Counted from the first letter of the stretch, positions 1 through 6,949 are shown. The stretch is 7,352 bases of DNA from an uncultured Bacilli bacterium (GCA_910585915.1 CAJUGF010000057.1:1-7352), one strand, 5' to 3'. A program made the numbers and translations. Notes: generated by a model not told the origin, from the sequence alone.

Positions 1-682
1 TTAAATAACGAAAACAATGAGAATGTCCACATAATTTCAAATCATAAGGATAAATAGAAGATAAATAAGGAATATTTTTTACTAAATGTTTCAAATAAAG
101 CTTTCGATAATGACATTTCAAATACGCAGAACCATATCCTAATATTTCTAAATCTGGATTTCTTTTATAAACCTCTTGAATAAAATCAATTCCTAAAGTT
201 TGAAAAGAAACATCATGATTCCCCAATAAAATATATGTAGGAATCGTTCGTGGATAACAATGAATTAACTCAAATTGATCAATACTTTCTTGATAAATTT
301 GAGTTTTTTTCTTCTCACGTACTTGATAAGTTCTTCCTGTACACCCCTCAAGGAAATCCCCTAAATGAATAGCACGTGTTACATGCTTATCACAACCAAA
401 TTCATATGCGATATTTATATATTGAAGATTAGCCAAAGAATTACCCAAATGAGTATCAGCAAGAAGAAGATATCTTCGATCAGATAATTGCTTTAAAAAA
501 AGATATTTCTTTAATAATCGTTCTAATTTTTTTCGTTTCATTTTAGAATCAACACGTTGCATATATTGATACAAAATTACTAGTAATTCACTATGAGTAG
601 TTGCATATTTATATAAAATATCTGTTAAATTTGTATCATCTAATTCATTAATCATTCGTAAATAATACTCTTCTTTTGTCAT
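1..682 (-). CDS. Metallophosphoesterase (calcineurin-like), C-terminus cut by window edge
   Basis: The frame is open from ATG at 682 to base 1, giving 227 residues without a stop; the true C-terminus lies outside. The metal-binding motifs of the calcineurin-like phosphoesterase family appear in order: LLLADTHLG (D76, H78), HLGDFLEG (D109), LLGNHD (N155, H156) and CGHSH (H220, H222), with H191 or H199 as candidates for the remaining His ligand. The family hydrolyses phosphomono- or diesters with a two-metal centre; the substrate cannot be told from sequence. About 65 residues before the first motif form a charged, helix-prone segment rich in Lys, Arg and Leu. No signal peptide or membrane segment is visible, so it is probably cytosolic. 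An in-frame ATG at 694 directly follows a TAG stop and is an alternative start; I prefer 682 because GGTGAT lies 3 bases upstream, but this is a weak ribosome site. The gene follows a terminator, so it is probably transcribed separately. Confidence 0.85.
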   Translation of the reverse strand, partial: MTKEEYYLRMINELDDTNLTDILYKYATTHSELLVILYQYMQRVDSKMKRKKLERLLKKYLFLKQLSDRRYLLLADTHLGNSLANLQYINIAYEFGCDKHVTRAIHLGDFLEGCTGRTYQVREKKKTQIYQESIDQFELIHCYPRTIPTYILLGNHDVSFQTLGIDFIQEVYKRNPDLEILGYGSAYLKCHYRKLYLKHLVKNIPYLSSIYPYDLKLCGHSHCFRYL

Positions 683-702
683 CCCATCACCCATCTATCT
701 AA

Positions 703-711
703 ATCATAACA
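703..711 (-). promoter_or_regulatory. Possible extended -10 element for the phosphoesterase gene
   Basis: On the minus strand this reads TGTTATGAT, an extended -10 (TG-N-TATGAT, 5/6 to TATAAT). It would start RNA near 696, leaving a leader of about 14 bases before ATG 682. No acceptable -35 is present at 16-18 bases, so support rests on the extended -10 and the AT-rich upstream DNA only. Confidence 0.25.
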
Positions 712-728
712 TTTTTTTTAAAAAACCC

Positions 729-757
729 AAAAAAAATGTGTCAAAATAATACACATT
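729..757 (-). terminator. Intrinsic terminator after the beta-helix protein gene
   Basis: On the minus strand AATGTGT (757-751) pairs with ACACATT (741-735) around a 9-base loop, giving a 7-bp stem followed directly by a run of T (734-729). It lies 55 bases past the stop codon of the 587-aa gene and separates it from the phosphoesterase gene. The stem is AT-rich but the U-tract is good. Confidence 0.7.
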
Positions 758-812
758 CTTTAATAAAACTTCAATCATTCATTTTCTTTTTAAAATTATA
801 TACAAAAAATAT

Positions 813-2576
813 TTATCGTTCATCTACAATTTGTGCTCCATTTCGTGTATCCATATTTGGATTTCTTGGAGCCCTATTATTTTCTATGCCCCCTCCTTGA
901 ATAATTATTTTGGCATTTGCAGTCAAATTGGATGCACTATGAGCAAAAATTCCTCCTCCTGAGTTAAATTCATCTGACAAACTCTCATCACCTGTTACAC
1001 TATTTTGCGAAATATAGCCACCTTTCATTACCATAGTAGAATCAACTGACAAAGCTTCAAAAAATATTCCTCCTCCACTTTTTTTTGCCGTATTATTGGA
1101 GATTACTCCTCCAGTCATATGAACATTACTATCTATTATAACAAATCCCCCACCATTTTGATTGTTAATACTTCCTCCTGTTTCATTATAACTGATATTA
1201 CCATCATATATATTTAAAATTCCTTGATAAAAAGCAACACCACCACCACTTGACCACTTTCCATCTTGAGCAAAAGCTTTATTATATAAAATATTTGCTC
1301 CATTAATATTTAAAGTACTATCCCATAAAAATAGACCACCACCTAACGCTCCTGACCCATTTAATTCAGCATAAAATCTTCCATGATTATTATTATTTTG
1401 TATCGTAGTTCCTTCATTCAAACTCAAAATAGAATCATGACTTTCTATTAACGAAGCATTAGAGATCACTCCTCTTCCATCAAAAATAATATTAGAAGTT
1501 GTAACAGTATTAGCATTTCGAATCTCTAACACTTGACTAGTAAAATTATCATCACGATAAATAGAATAAACATCCTCCCCATGACTTCTTAATGTAACTT
1601 CCTTATTCTCTATATCCATAGTAGTCGTTTCTGTTGCTGTAATATCCGATAACAGTAATATCTCTCCTCCACTCTTTACTTTGTTATATGCTAGTTGAAG
1701 ACTAGCATATGGATTTTCTATACTTCCATTACCTACCTCATCACTCCCACTACTTGATACATATACCCTTTCATATGCTATAGTTACTTCTAATTCTTTT
1801 TCTTCTAATATAATTCCACTTACTGTTTCTGCTCGTCCTCTTGCTTTATACTTCCCATCACTTAAATTATTAAATGTATGCGTATTCTCTTCACTTTGTA
1901 TCTCACTATCATTATTTAACTGATAAAAATAAATTAATTCCTCATTCTTTTCATTGCTTACAGTACTTATATCCACTGTAATAGCATCATTCTCTTCTCC
2001 TACTGCTATAACAACTTCTGGAATACTATCATTTGGAACTGCAACGACTGTTATCTTACTTTGAAAAGATGCATTCATTACTTCTTCAATCGCTGGTGTA
2101 TCCTCATCCATCCATAATCTTAAATCAAATTCTTTCTTTTCTCCTACTTTTAATACTCCTGTTACTAACTTATGAGATATATCTGCATTAGAAATAGTTG
2201 GTTCTACTTCTTCATAACTACTCAATACCCTTCCTTCTCTTCCATTAAAAGATACCCTAAGATATTGATTACTTAATCGCTTCGAATCATTTGTTAACTC
2301 CTCTAAATTGATTTGATATGTTGCATCCAAATTACATATATTCTCCAAAGTAAATGTATATGGTGTTAAACCCATTCCCTCTCTTTCACTCATTGGAAAA
2401 GAATTTTGTAAAGTAATGCCATCTGTTTCTTCAAAATGTAGTTTAAAACAAGAACTATTGACCACATTCATCGTTTCTTGTTGGAAAAAAAACTGCCATA
2501 AAGCAAAACTAATTCCAATTACTACTAATAATATTCCTATAATACTTACCAATACCCATATTCTCTTCTTTTCCAT
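813..2576 (-). CDS. Membrane-anchored extracellular protein with right-handed beta-helix (POMP-like Gly-rich repeats)
   Basis: This 587-aa protein begins MEKKR followed by a hydrophobic segment (about residues 6-31), which looks like an uncleaved signal anchor or a SipW-type signal. Residues about 37-180 form a beta-rich domain with Cys43 and Cys81; its pattern (PMSEREG, PYTFTLENIC, DLRLW) resembles exported domains I associate with uncultured Firmicutes and with TasA/camelysin-type proteins, a tentative match. Residues about 187-267 look like one Ig or fibronectin-like domain. From residue 271 (YVSSSGSDEVGNGS..NPYASLQ) there is a DUF1565/pectate-lyase-like entry into a parallel beta-helix, and residues about 409-569 hold five Gly-rich turns (GGGLF, GGGVAF, GGGFV, GGGIFF, GGGIF). 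There is no LPXTG, SLH or other C-terminal anchor; the protein ends NGAQIVDER. GAGGG lies about 6 bases before the ATG. Its role is probably surface adhesion or glycan interaction; no enzyme active site can be assigned. It is flanked by terminators, so it is probably monocistronic. Confidence 0.85.
   Translation of the reverse strand: MEKKRIWVLVSIIGILLVVIGISFALWQFFFQQETMNVVNSSCFKLHFEETDGITLQNSFPMSEREGMGLTPYTFTLENICNLDATYQINLEELTNDSKRLSNQYLRVSFNGREGRVLSSYEEVEPTISNADISHKLVTGVLKVGEKKEFDLRLWMDEDTPAIEEVMNASFQSKITVVAVPNDSIPEVVIAVGEENDAITVDISTVSNEKNEELIYFYQLNNDSEIQSEENTHTFNNLSDGKYKARGRAETVSGIILEEKELEVTIAYERVYVSSSGSDEVGNGSIENPYASLQLAYNKVKSGGEILLLSDITATETTTMDIENKEVTLRSHGEDVYSIYRDDNFTSQVLEIRNANTVTTSNIIFDGRGVISNASLIESHDSILSLNEGTTIQNNNNHGRFYAELNGSGALGGGLFLWDSTLNINGANILYNKAFAQDGKWSSGGGVAFYQGILNIYDGNISYNETGGSINNQNGGGFVIIDSNVHMTGGVISNNTAKKSGGGIFFEALSVDSTMVMKGGYISQNSVTGDESLSDEFNSGGGIFAHSASNLTANAKIIIQGGGIENNRAPRNPNMDTRNGAQIVDER
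870..1352 (-). repeat. Five tandem Gly-rich beta-helix turns within the surface protein
   Basis: This stretch encodes residues about 409-569. Each unit starts with GGG plus a hydrophobic residue (GGGLF, GGGVAF, GGGFV, GGGIFF, GGGIF), runs through a short strand, then reads roughly G-x-I-x-x-N (INGANILYN, IYDGNISYN, MTGGVISNN, MKGGYISQN, IQGGGIENN). Unit length varies from about 25 to 38 residues. The regularity is at protein level; the DNA of the units has diverged, so this is an old repeat rather than a recent expansion. Confidence 0.75.
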
Positions 2577-2630
2577 AAGAATCCCTCACTACTATAATTC
2601 CCCAGTAAATCATTTTAATGCACTCATTAT

Positions 2631-2662
2631 CTTATAACACTAAGTTTACCATAACCCTTCAA
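2631..2662 (-). promoter_or_regulatory. Candidate promoter of the beta-helix protein gene
   Basis: A promoter is expected here because a terminator closes rbfA just upstream. On the minus strand TTGAAG (2662-2657) is followed after 17 bases by TGTTAT (2639-2634). Overlapping it is TGTTATAAG (2639-2631), an extended -10 with TATAAG. A second possible pair, TTGTAA and GATAAT with an 18-base spacer, lies further upstream (about 2692-2663). I cannot choose between them. Nothing else is seen in the 127 bases between the rbfA terminator and the start codon. Confidence 0.4.
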
Positions 2663-2703
2663 GATTATCTAGAAAACATCTTTCATTTTACAAAAATACC
2701 AAT

Positions 2704-2732
2704 AAAAAAATGTACCCCAAATAGTACATTTT
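2704..2732 (-). terminator. Intrinsic terminator closing the rimP-rbfA operon
   Basis: On the minus strand AAAATGTAC (2732-2724) pairs with GTACATTTT (2715-2707) around an 8-base loop, giving a 9-bp perfect stem that runs into a tract of seven T (2710-2704). It starts 4 bases after the rbfA stop. It indicates that the operon ends at rbfA here. Confidence 0.85.
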
Positions 2733-2736
2733 AAAA

Positions 2737-3084
2737 TTAATTTTTCTCTTCTTTAATTTCTTCTAATATCTTTTCAATACGACTACCATATTCAATAGAT
2801 TCATCATAAACAAAACGAATTTTAGGAGTCTGACGTAAATCCATTTTATCAGCTACAAACTTACGAAAAAAATCACTCGCTTCATTCATCTCTTGTTCTA
2901 ATTTCATATGTTCTAAATTACTCAAACTTGTAAAATAAACCTTAGCAAACGATAAATCTGCTGAAATTTCACTTCCTGTAATCGTAATAGTTTTCATAAG
3001 ATCATCTGTAGATTCCTCTAATAAAATCTCGCCAATTGTTTTAACAAGTTCAGCTTCTAATCGTTTTAATTTTATCTGATTCAA
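2737..3084 (-). CDS. rbfA: Ribosome-binding factor A
   Basis: RbfA (115 aa; the B. subtilis protein is of similar size) is a single KH-type domain protein that binds the 30S subunit during late 16S rRNA maturation and cold adaptation. The whole fold is recognisable: the N-terminal helix (IKLKRLEAELVKTIGEILLEE), the strand with DLSFAKVYFTSL, the helix EASDFFRKFVADKMDLRQTPKIRF, and the C-terminal DESIEYGSRIEKILEEI. The start is TTG at 3084, overlapping the infB stop by four bases (TTGA); GAGGTG at 3098-3093 sits 8 bases upstream and supports it. Rare TTG initiation plus overlap suggests translational coupling to infB. The usual Arg-rich start (R-x-x-R-V) is replaced by a Lys-rich one. It is the last gene before the terminator. 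Confidence 0.95.
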   Translation of the reverse strand: MNQIKLKRLEAELVKTIGEILLEESTDDLMKTITITGSEISADLSFAKVYFTSLSNLEHMKLEQEMNEASDFFRKFVADKMDLRQTPKIRFVYDESIEYGSRIEKILEEIKEEKN

Positions 3085-5192
3085 ACGCGTTTCACCTCAA
3101 CCATTTCATAAGATTCTAAAACATCTCGTTCACGAATATCACTATAGCTTTCTAAAGTAATACCACATTCAAATCCCTTCTTAACTTCCTTAACAGTATC
3201 TTTTTCTCTTTGAACAGAACTAATTTTTCCATCATGAATAATAATACCATCACGAACAACTCGTACATTTGACCCATTCTTCATAAGTCCATCTGTAACA
3301 TAACAACCAGCAATTTTTCCCACTTTACTAAATGTAAAAATCTTTCTTATTTCAGCAGTACCTAGTACTTTCTCTTCATACTCTGGATCAAGCATTCCTT
3401 TCATAGCAAGTTCCATCTCTTCTACTGCTTTATAAATAATTGTATAAAGACGAATATCAACATTATATTCCTTAGCTACCTCTTTTGTAATTGAAGAAGG
3501 ACTTACATTAAATCCAATAATGATTGCATTTGATGCATTAGCAAGTACTACATCACTTTCTGTAATGGTTCCAATTCCACTACGAATAACTGATACCTTA
3601 ACACCTTCAACATCAATTTTTTCTAAAGCATTACGAACTGCCTCTTCACTACCTCTTACATCAGCTTTTAAAACAACATTAATTTCTTTTTGACCAGCAT
3701 TAATTGATGCAAACAAATCATCCAAAGATACAACTGATTTTTTTGTATTTTGCTGTCTCTTTTGATCCATTCTCTTCAAAGCAATTTTCTTTGCTTCGCT
3801 CTCCGTTTCAAAAGCCATAAACTTGTCTCCAGCACTTGGATTATCACTAATACCTGTAATTTCTACTGGAGTAGAAGGTCCTGCTTCAACAATCGCACTC
3901 CCCATATCGTCTTTCATTGTACGCACTTTGCCAAAGAATGTTCCTACAACCAATGGATCTCCCAATCGTAATGTTCCATTTTGAATTAATAATGATGCAA
4001 CTCCACCAATATTTTTATCAAGTTTACTCTCAATTACAGTACCAACAGCATAACGATTTGGATTTGCACGATAATTACTAACTTCACTAATTGTATTAAT
4101 CGTTTCTAATAATAAATCTACACCTTCACCAGTCATCGCACTGATTGGAACAAATGGATACTCTCCACCCCAAGCTTCTGGAGTAATACCATTTTCACTC
4201 ATCTCTTGCATGATTCTCTCAACATTTGCTTCTGGTTTATCAATTTTATTAACAGCAACAACAATTGGAACCCCTGCAGCTTTAGCATGATCAATCGCTT
4301 CTTTTGTTTGAGGCATAACCCCATCATCAGCCGCTACAATAATAATTACTATATCTGTTACACTTGCTCCTCTAGCTCTCATCTCTGTAAACGCAGCATG
4401 TCCTGGAGTATCAATAAATGTTATTTTACCTCCATTATGTTCTATTTGGTAAGCACCAATATGTTGAGTAATTCCTCCAAATTCAGAATCGACAACTTTA
4501 CTATTTCGAATATAATCCAAAAGCGTTGTTTTTCCATGATCAACATGTCCCATAATCGTAACTACAGCAGGACGTAGTACCAAATCCTCTTCCGCATCAC
4601 GAATTTCGAACTCTTCAAAATTTGCAACATTTTGTGTTTCTTCACGTTTTAAAGTTCTTCCATAATCAATTGTTACAATTTCAGCATTTTCAAAGTCAAT
4701 AGTTTGATTTAATGAAACCATCAAACCAAGCCCCATTAATTTTTTAATAATATCTGTTCCACTTACTTCTAATTGATCAGCCAAATCAGATACAGTCATT
4801 CCCTCATGAAACAAAACAATATTTTCATCACGTTCATTTTGTTTTAACTTTTCACGATGCTTATACATTTCTTTACGTCGATTAAAATACTCTTCCTTAC
4901 TGCTTTGAAGCTCTCTTCTTTTTTTCAATTTTTGCTTCTTTGTATGATTAGCAATATGTTGAAGATTATTAGATTCCATGATTCCTTCAACCACTTCATC
5001 AATATTTTCTTCATCTTCAATCGTTGTATCATTTTCTGTACTAATTAAATTAATAGCAAAATCCAAATTAATAACATCATCATCTGACAACTCATCAGTT
5101 GCGTTTTTAACATCAATTCCTAAACTTTCACACTTTTTTAAAACCTCAGCAACTGATAAACTAATACTTAAAGCATATTCTTTAACGGTCAT
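3081..5192 (-). CDS. infB: Translation initiation factor IF-2
   Basis: IF-2 (703 aa; B. subtilis is about 716) is the GTPase that places fMet-tRNA on the 30S subunit and promotes subunit joining. Residues 1-50 form one IF2_N module; about 80-122 is a Lys/Arg/Glu-rich, probably helical linker; about 125-178 is a second IF2_N module (GMTVSDLADQLEVSGTDIIKKL). The G domain carries G1 GHVDHGKT (215-222), G2 GGITQHIGAY (239-248, Thr242), G3 DTPGH (261-265), G4 NKID (315-318) and G5 SAMTGEG (351-357). Domain II follows (about 380-465), then domain III (about 503-600) and the C-terminal domain that binds initiator tRNA (GCYVTDGLMKNGSNVRVVRDG, KGFECGI). All catalytic residues, including the His of DTPGH, are present. 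A GGAG lies 4 bases before the ATG, and 18 bases separate it from rnpM. It stops with TGA overlapping rbfA. The N-terminal extension is short, without the long disordered tail of many other bacteria. Confidence 0.98.
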   Translation of the reverse strand: MTVKEYALSISLSVAEVLKKCESLGIDVKNATDELSDDDVINLDFAINLISTENDTTIEDEENIDEVVEGIMESNNLQHIANHTKKQKLKKRRELQSSKEEYFNRRKEMYKHREKLKQNERDENIVLFHEGMTVSDLADQLEVSGTDIIKKLMGLGLMVSLNQTIDFENAEIVTIDYGRTLKREETQNVANFEEFEIRDAEEDLVLRPAVVTIMGHVDHGKTTLLDYIRNSKVVDSEFGGITQHIGAYQIEHNGGKITFIDTPGHAAFTEMRARGASVTDIVIIIVAADDGVMPQTKEAIDHAKAAGVPIVVAVNKIDKPEANVERIMQEMSENGITPEAWGGEYPFVPISAMTGEGVDLLLETINTISEVSNYRANPNRYAVGTVIESKLDKNIGGVASLLIQNGTLRLGDPLVVGTFFGKVRTMKDDMGSAIVEAGPSTPVEITGISDNPSAGDKFMAFETESEAKKIALKRMDQKRQQNTKKSVVSLDDLFASINAGQKEINVVLKADVRGSEEAVRNALEKIDVEGVKVSVIRSGIGTITESDVVLANASNAIIIGFNVSPSSITKEVAKEYNVDIRLYTIIYKAVEEMELAMKGMLDPEYEEKVLGTAEIRKIFTFSKVGKIAGCYVTDGLMKNGSNVRVVRDGIIIHDGKISSVQREKDTVKEVKKGFECGITLESYSDIRERDVLESYEMVEVKRV
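3093..3098 (-). promoter_or_regulatory. Ribosome binding site deciding the TTG start of rbfA
   Basis: On the minus strand this reads GAGGTG, inside the last codons of infB, 8 bases before the TTG at 3084. It is the main reason for accepting TTG as the start of rbfA; the first in-frame ATG further in would remove conserved N-terminal sequence. Confidence 0.6.
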
Positions 5193-5210
5193 CTTACTCC
5201 GCCTCGCTTT

Positions 5211-5477
5211 CTATTTGTTTAATAAACTCTCTAATTCTTCATAAACACTTTCAGGTACCTCTACTTCTAAAGTTCGATCCAAAGCTTTATTTTTTCTTGC
5301 TTTTTGAATAACTTCTGCACTTAATTTCAAATAGGAACCTTTCCCATTTTTCTTTCCAGTTATATCAACAAAAACTTCACCCTCAGGTGTACGAACAACT
5401 CGAACCAAATCTTTTTTCTCACACTTTTCTCTTGTGACAACACAAGTCCTCATAGGGATTTTTTTCATTTTCATCAT
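5211..5477 (-). CDS. rnpM: RNase P modulator RnpM (YlxR, DUF448)
   Basis: This 88-aa basic protein belongs to the YlxR/DUF448 family, which is encoded next to nusA in many bacteria; the B. subtilis member has been described as an RNase P modulator and as a nucleic-acid-binding regulator. The signature is clear: IPMRTCVVTREKCEKKDLVRVVRTPEGEV, then VDITGKKNGKGSYL, then a helical C-terminus ending LESLLNK. The family's usual GRGAY appears here as GKGSY (residues about 45-49), a conservative change. The start is uncertain: ATGs occur at 5477, 5474 and 5468. The AGGTGAT upstream overlaps the nusA TAG stop and touches the ATG at 5477, so 5474 or 5468 would have better spacing. It lies 5 bases after nusA and 18 before infB. 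The L7Ae-like ylxQ gene usually found next is missing. Confidence 0.93.
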   Translation of the reverse strand: MMKMKKIPMRTCVVTREKCEKKDLVRVVRTPEGEVFVDITGKKNGKGSYLKLSAEVIQKARKNKALDRTLEVEVPESVYEELESLLNK

Positions 5478-5482
5478 ATCAC

Positions 5483-6601
5483 CTATTCTGCTTGATTTCC
5501 CTCATCTGTCACTTGTTGTAACGTTTTTACCTCAATTTTATATTTCGTTAAACGACTAGCAAGTTTAATATTACTTCCCTTCTTACCAATTGCCAAAGAT
5601 AATTGATCTTCAGAAACAATTGCCAAAGCTTCTTTTTTCATTGGATCTAATATATTCACAATAACACCCTTTGCTGGTGATAAAGCATTAGAAATAAACT
5701 CACTAGCATCTTCATTATAAAGAACTAAGTCTACCTTTTCACCATTTAAATCTTTTAAAATACTTCCAATTCGTGAACCTCTTTCTCCAATACAAGCACC
5801 AATCGGATCAACTTTTTCATTAGTAGAGAATACCGCTACCTTACTACGAATCCCTGCTTCACGAACAACTGCATATAATTCAATCGTTCCATCCACAAGT
5901 TCTGGAATCGTTGTTTCAAATAAACGTTTTACAAATCCATAGTGCTTACGAGAACATAAAATAAATGGTCCTTTCGTAGTTTCTTCAACTTTAGTAATAT
6001 AAACCTTAATACTAGATCCCATTACCACAGTCTCTCCAGGAATCATTTCTGATTTTGGTAGAATTCCTCTCGTTCTTCCTAAGTCGACATAATAATTACG
6101 ATTATCTTCCATTGCAAGCATTCCAACCATCATTTCGCCCATCTTATCTTGGAATTCTTCCATAATACTATTTCGCTCTGCTTCACGAATCTTTTGTGTT
6201 AATACTTGTTTTGCAGTCCCAGCAGCAACTCTTCCAAAATCCTTTGGAGTAACTTCTTTTTCAATTGTTTCACCAATTTCAATATCTTCCACAATATCTC
6301 TTGCATCATCTAAAGTAATTTGAGCATCCAAATTAATTTCAGGAGGAATTTTTACAATATTTCCTTCTTCATCTTCGCTTTCACTACCAAAATCTAGTTC
6401 TGGAACAACAACATAATAAGAAAACACTTTAATATCTCCAGTATCTGGATTAATAACTACTTTTGCATTCGTTTTAGAATCAAAATTCTTCTTATAAGCA
6501 GTAAGTAGTGCTTGTTCCATTGCTTCAATGACTACTTGTTTACTAATATTCTTCTCATCAATTATATGATCAAGAGCTCTCATAAATTCTTTTGCATTCA
6601 T
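5483..6601 (-). CDS. nusA: Transcription termination/antitermination factor NusA
   Basis: NusA (372 aa, the usual Firmicutes length, without the C-terminal acidic repeats of E. coli) binds RNA polymerase and nascent RNA to control pausing, termination and antitermination. Residues 1-125 are the RNAP-binding N-terminal domain (MNAKEFMRALDHI, EAMEQALLTAYKK, VTPKDFGRVAAGTAKQVL). About 135-200 is the S1 domain (NYYVDLGRTRGILPKSEMIPGE). KH1 carries IGACIGERGSRIGSIL (about residues 270-285) and KH2 carries LAIGKKGSNIKLASRLT (about 338-354). The normally well-kept SRTHPGL before KH1 reads SRKHYGF, an unusual change in the S1-KH1 linker. The ATG overlaps the rimP TGA by four bases (ATGA), implying coupled translation. 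It ends with TAG, within the ribosome site of rnpM. The nearby leader hairpin would allow NusA to influence its own operon, which is inference. Confidence 0.98.
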   Translation of the reverse strand: MNAKEFMRALDHIIDEKNISKQVVIEAMEQALLTAYKKNFDSKTNAKVVINPDTGDIKVFSYYVVVPELDFGSESEDEEGNIVKIPPEINLDAQITLDDARDIVEDIEIGETIEKEVTPKDFGRVAAGTAKQVLTQKIREAERNSIMEEFQDKMGEMMVGMLAMEDNRNYYVDLGRTRGILPKSEMIPGETVVMGSSIKVYITKVEETTKGPFILCSRKHYGFVKRLFETTIPELVDGTIELYAVVREAGIRSKVAVFSTNEKVDPIGACIGERGSRIGSILKDLNGEKVDLVLYNEDASEFISNALSPAKGVIVNILDPMKKEALAIVSEDQLSLAIGKKGSNIKLASRLTKYKIEVKTLQQVTDEGNQAE

Positions 6602-6852
6602 ACATTCTTCTCCTTACTTAAAACATCTAAAATATAAGACTCTTCAAATAAATCTAATTCATCTAACAAAGGATTAATTAAATTTGTCGCTTCTACAATA
6701 GTATCTAAATCTATTCCATTCAATTTATCTAAAACGATTCTTAAAAAATAATAATTATTTTCAAAAACATATTGAACAGAATCTACAATAATTTCCTTTT
6801 CGTTTAAAATAGGTTCAATCGAATGTCTTACCTTTTCTAACTTTTCTTCCAT
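6598..6852 (-). CDS. rimP: Ribosome maturation factor RimP, N-terminal domain only
   Basis: RimP helps assemble the 30S subunit. The N-terminal domain is recognisable: an initial helix, the strands EIIVDSVQYVFENNYYFLRIVLDK, then GIDLDTIVEATNLINPLLDELD and EESYILDV. The family is normally about 150 residues, but this one stops 84 residues in, where others continue with the SSPGLDRPL junction and the SH3-like C-terminal domain; here the end is SKEKNV. The TGA stop overlaps the nusA ATG, so a frameshift cannot restore the missing domain. I place the start at ATG 6852, with AGAGG 5 bases upstream; an in-frame GTG at 6858 would add two residues but overlaps that ribosome site. Position as first gene before nusA supports the identity strongly. 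Whether the short form is functional or lineage-specific cannot be told from this sequence alone. Confidence 0.88.
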   Translation of the reverse strand: MEEKLEKVRHSIEPILNEKEIIVDSVQYVFENNYYFLRIVLDKLNGIDLDTIVEATNLINPLLDELDLFEESYILDVLSKEKNV

Positions 6853-6873
6853 ACTCACCTCTTACAATAATAA

Positions 6874-6894
6874 AAGCGGGTTTTCTGCCCACTT
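6874..6894 (-). promoter_or_regulatory. Leader hairpin of the rimP-nusA operon (possible attenuator)
   Basis: In the transcript, AAGUGGG (6894-6888) pairs with CCCGCUU (6880-6874), including one U-G pair, around the loop CAGAAAA. It is followed by UUUAUUAUU and lies between the promoter and the rimP ribosome site, starting about 8 bases after the predicted transcription start. Its form (GC-rich stem base, U-rich tail) would allow a leaky terminator or protein-binding site. I recall similar hairpins before rimP in other Firmicutes; function here is inference. Confidence 0.6.
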
Positions 6895-6908
6895 AAATCT
6901 GTACTTGT

Positions 6909-6937
6909 ATTATACATGTTCCTCTTTAAAATAGCAA
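6909..6937 (-). promoter_or_regulatory. Sigma-A-type promoter of the rimP operon
   Basis: On the minus strand TTGCTA (6937-6932) is followed after exactly 17 bases by a perfect TATAAT (6914-6909). The predicted start of RNA is near 6902, giving a leader of about 50 bases before rimP. A run of A lies just upstream of the -35 and could act as an UP-like element. Confidence 0.8.
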
Positions 6938-6949
6938 GTTTTTTTAACC

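Noticed and set aside
739..744. A perfect TTGACA -35 box on the minus strand upstream of the phosphoesterase gene.
   Set aside because: It lies within the terminator loop and 3' arm; the only good -10 (TATGAT) is 30 bases away, too far for a sigma-A promoter.
795..800. TATAAT on the minus strand just after the beta-helix gene, possibly starting a small RNA ended by the terminator at 729-757.
   Set aside because: There is no recognisable -35 and the sequence is simply AT-rich 3' UTR; a chance match is more likely.
813..900. A C-terminal cell-wall sorting signal in the 587-aa protein.
   Set aside because: The end (NGAQIVDER) has no LPXTG motif, hydrophobic stretch or basic tail; anchoring must come from the N-terminal segment.
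2416..5244. Several plus-strand open frames of 63-123 codons within 2416-5244.
   Set aside because: They are antisense to infB or to the start of the beta-helix gene, have low-complexity Ser/Asn/Phe-rich composition, and show no ribosome site or family resemblance.
6598..6601. A frameshift that would explain the short rimP.
   Set aside because: The stop overlaps the nusA start and the next bases encode the intact NusA N-terminus in frame; no RimP C-terminal sequence is available in any frame.
6853..6858. GTG at 6858 as the rimP start.
   Set aside because: It sits inside the ribosome binding site that fits the ATG at 6852 better.
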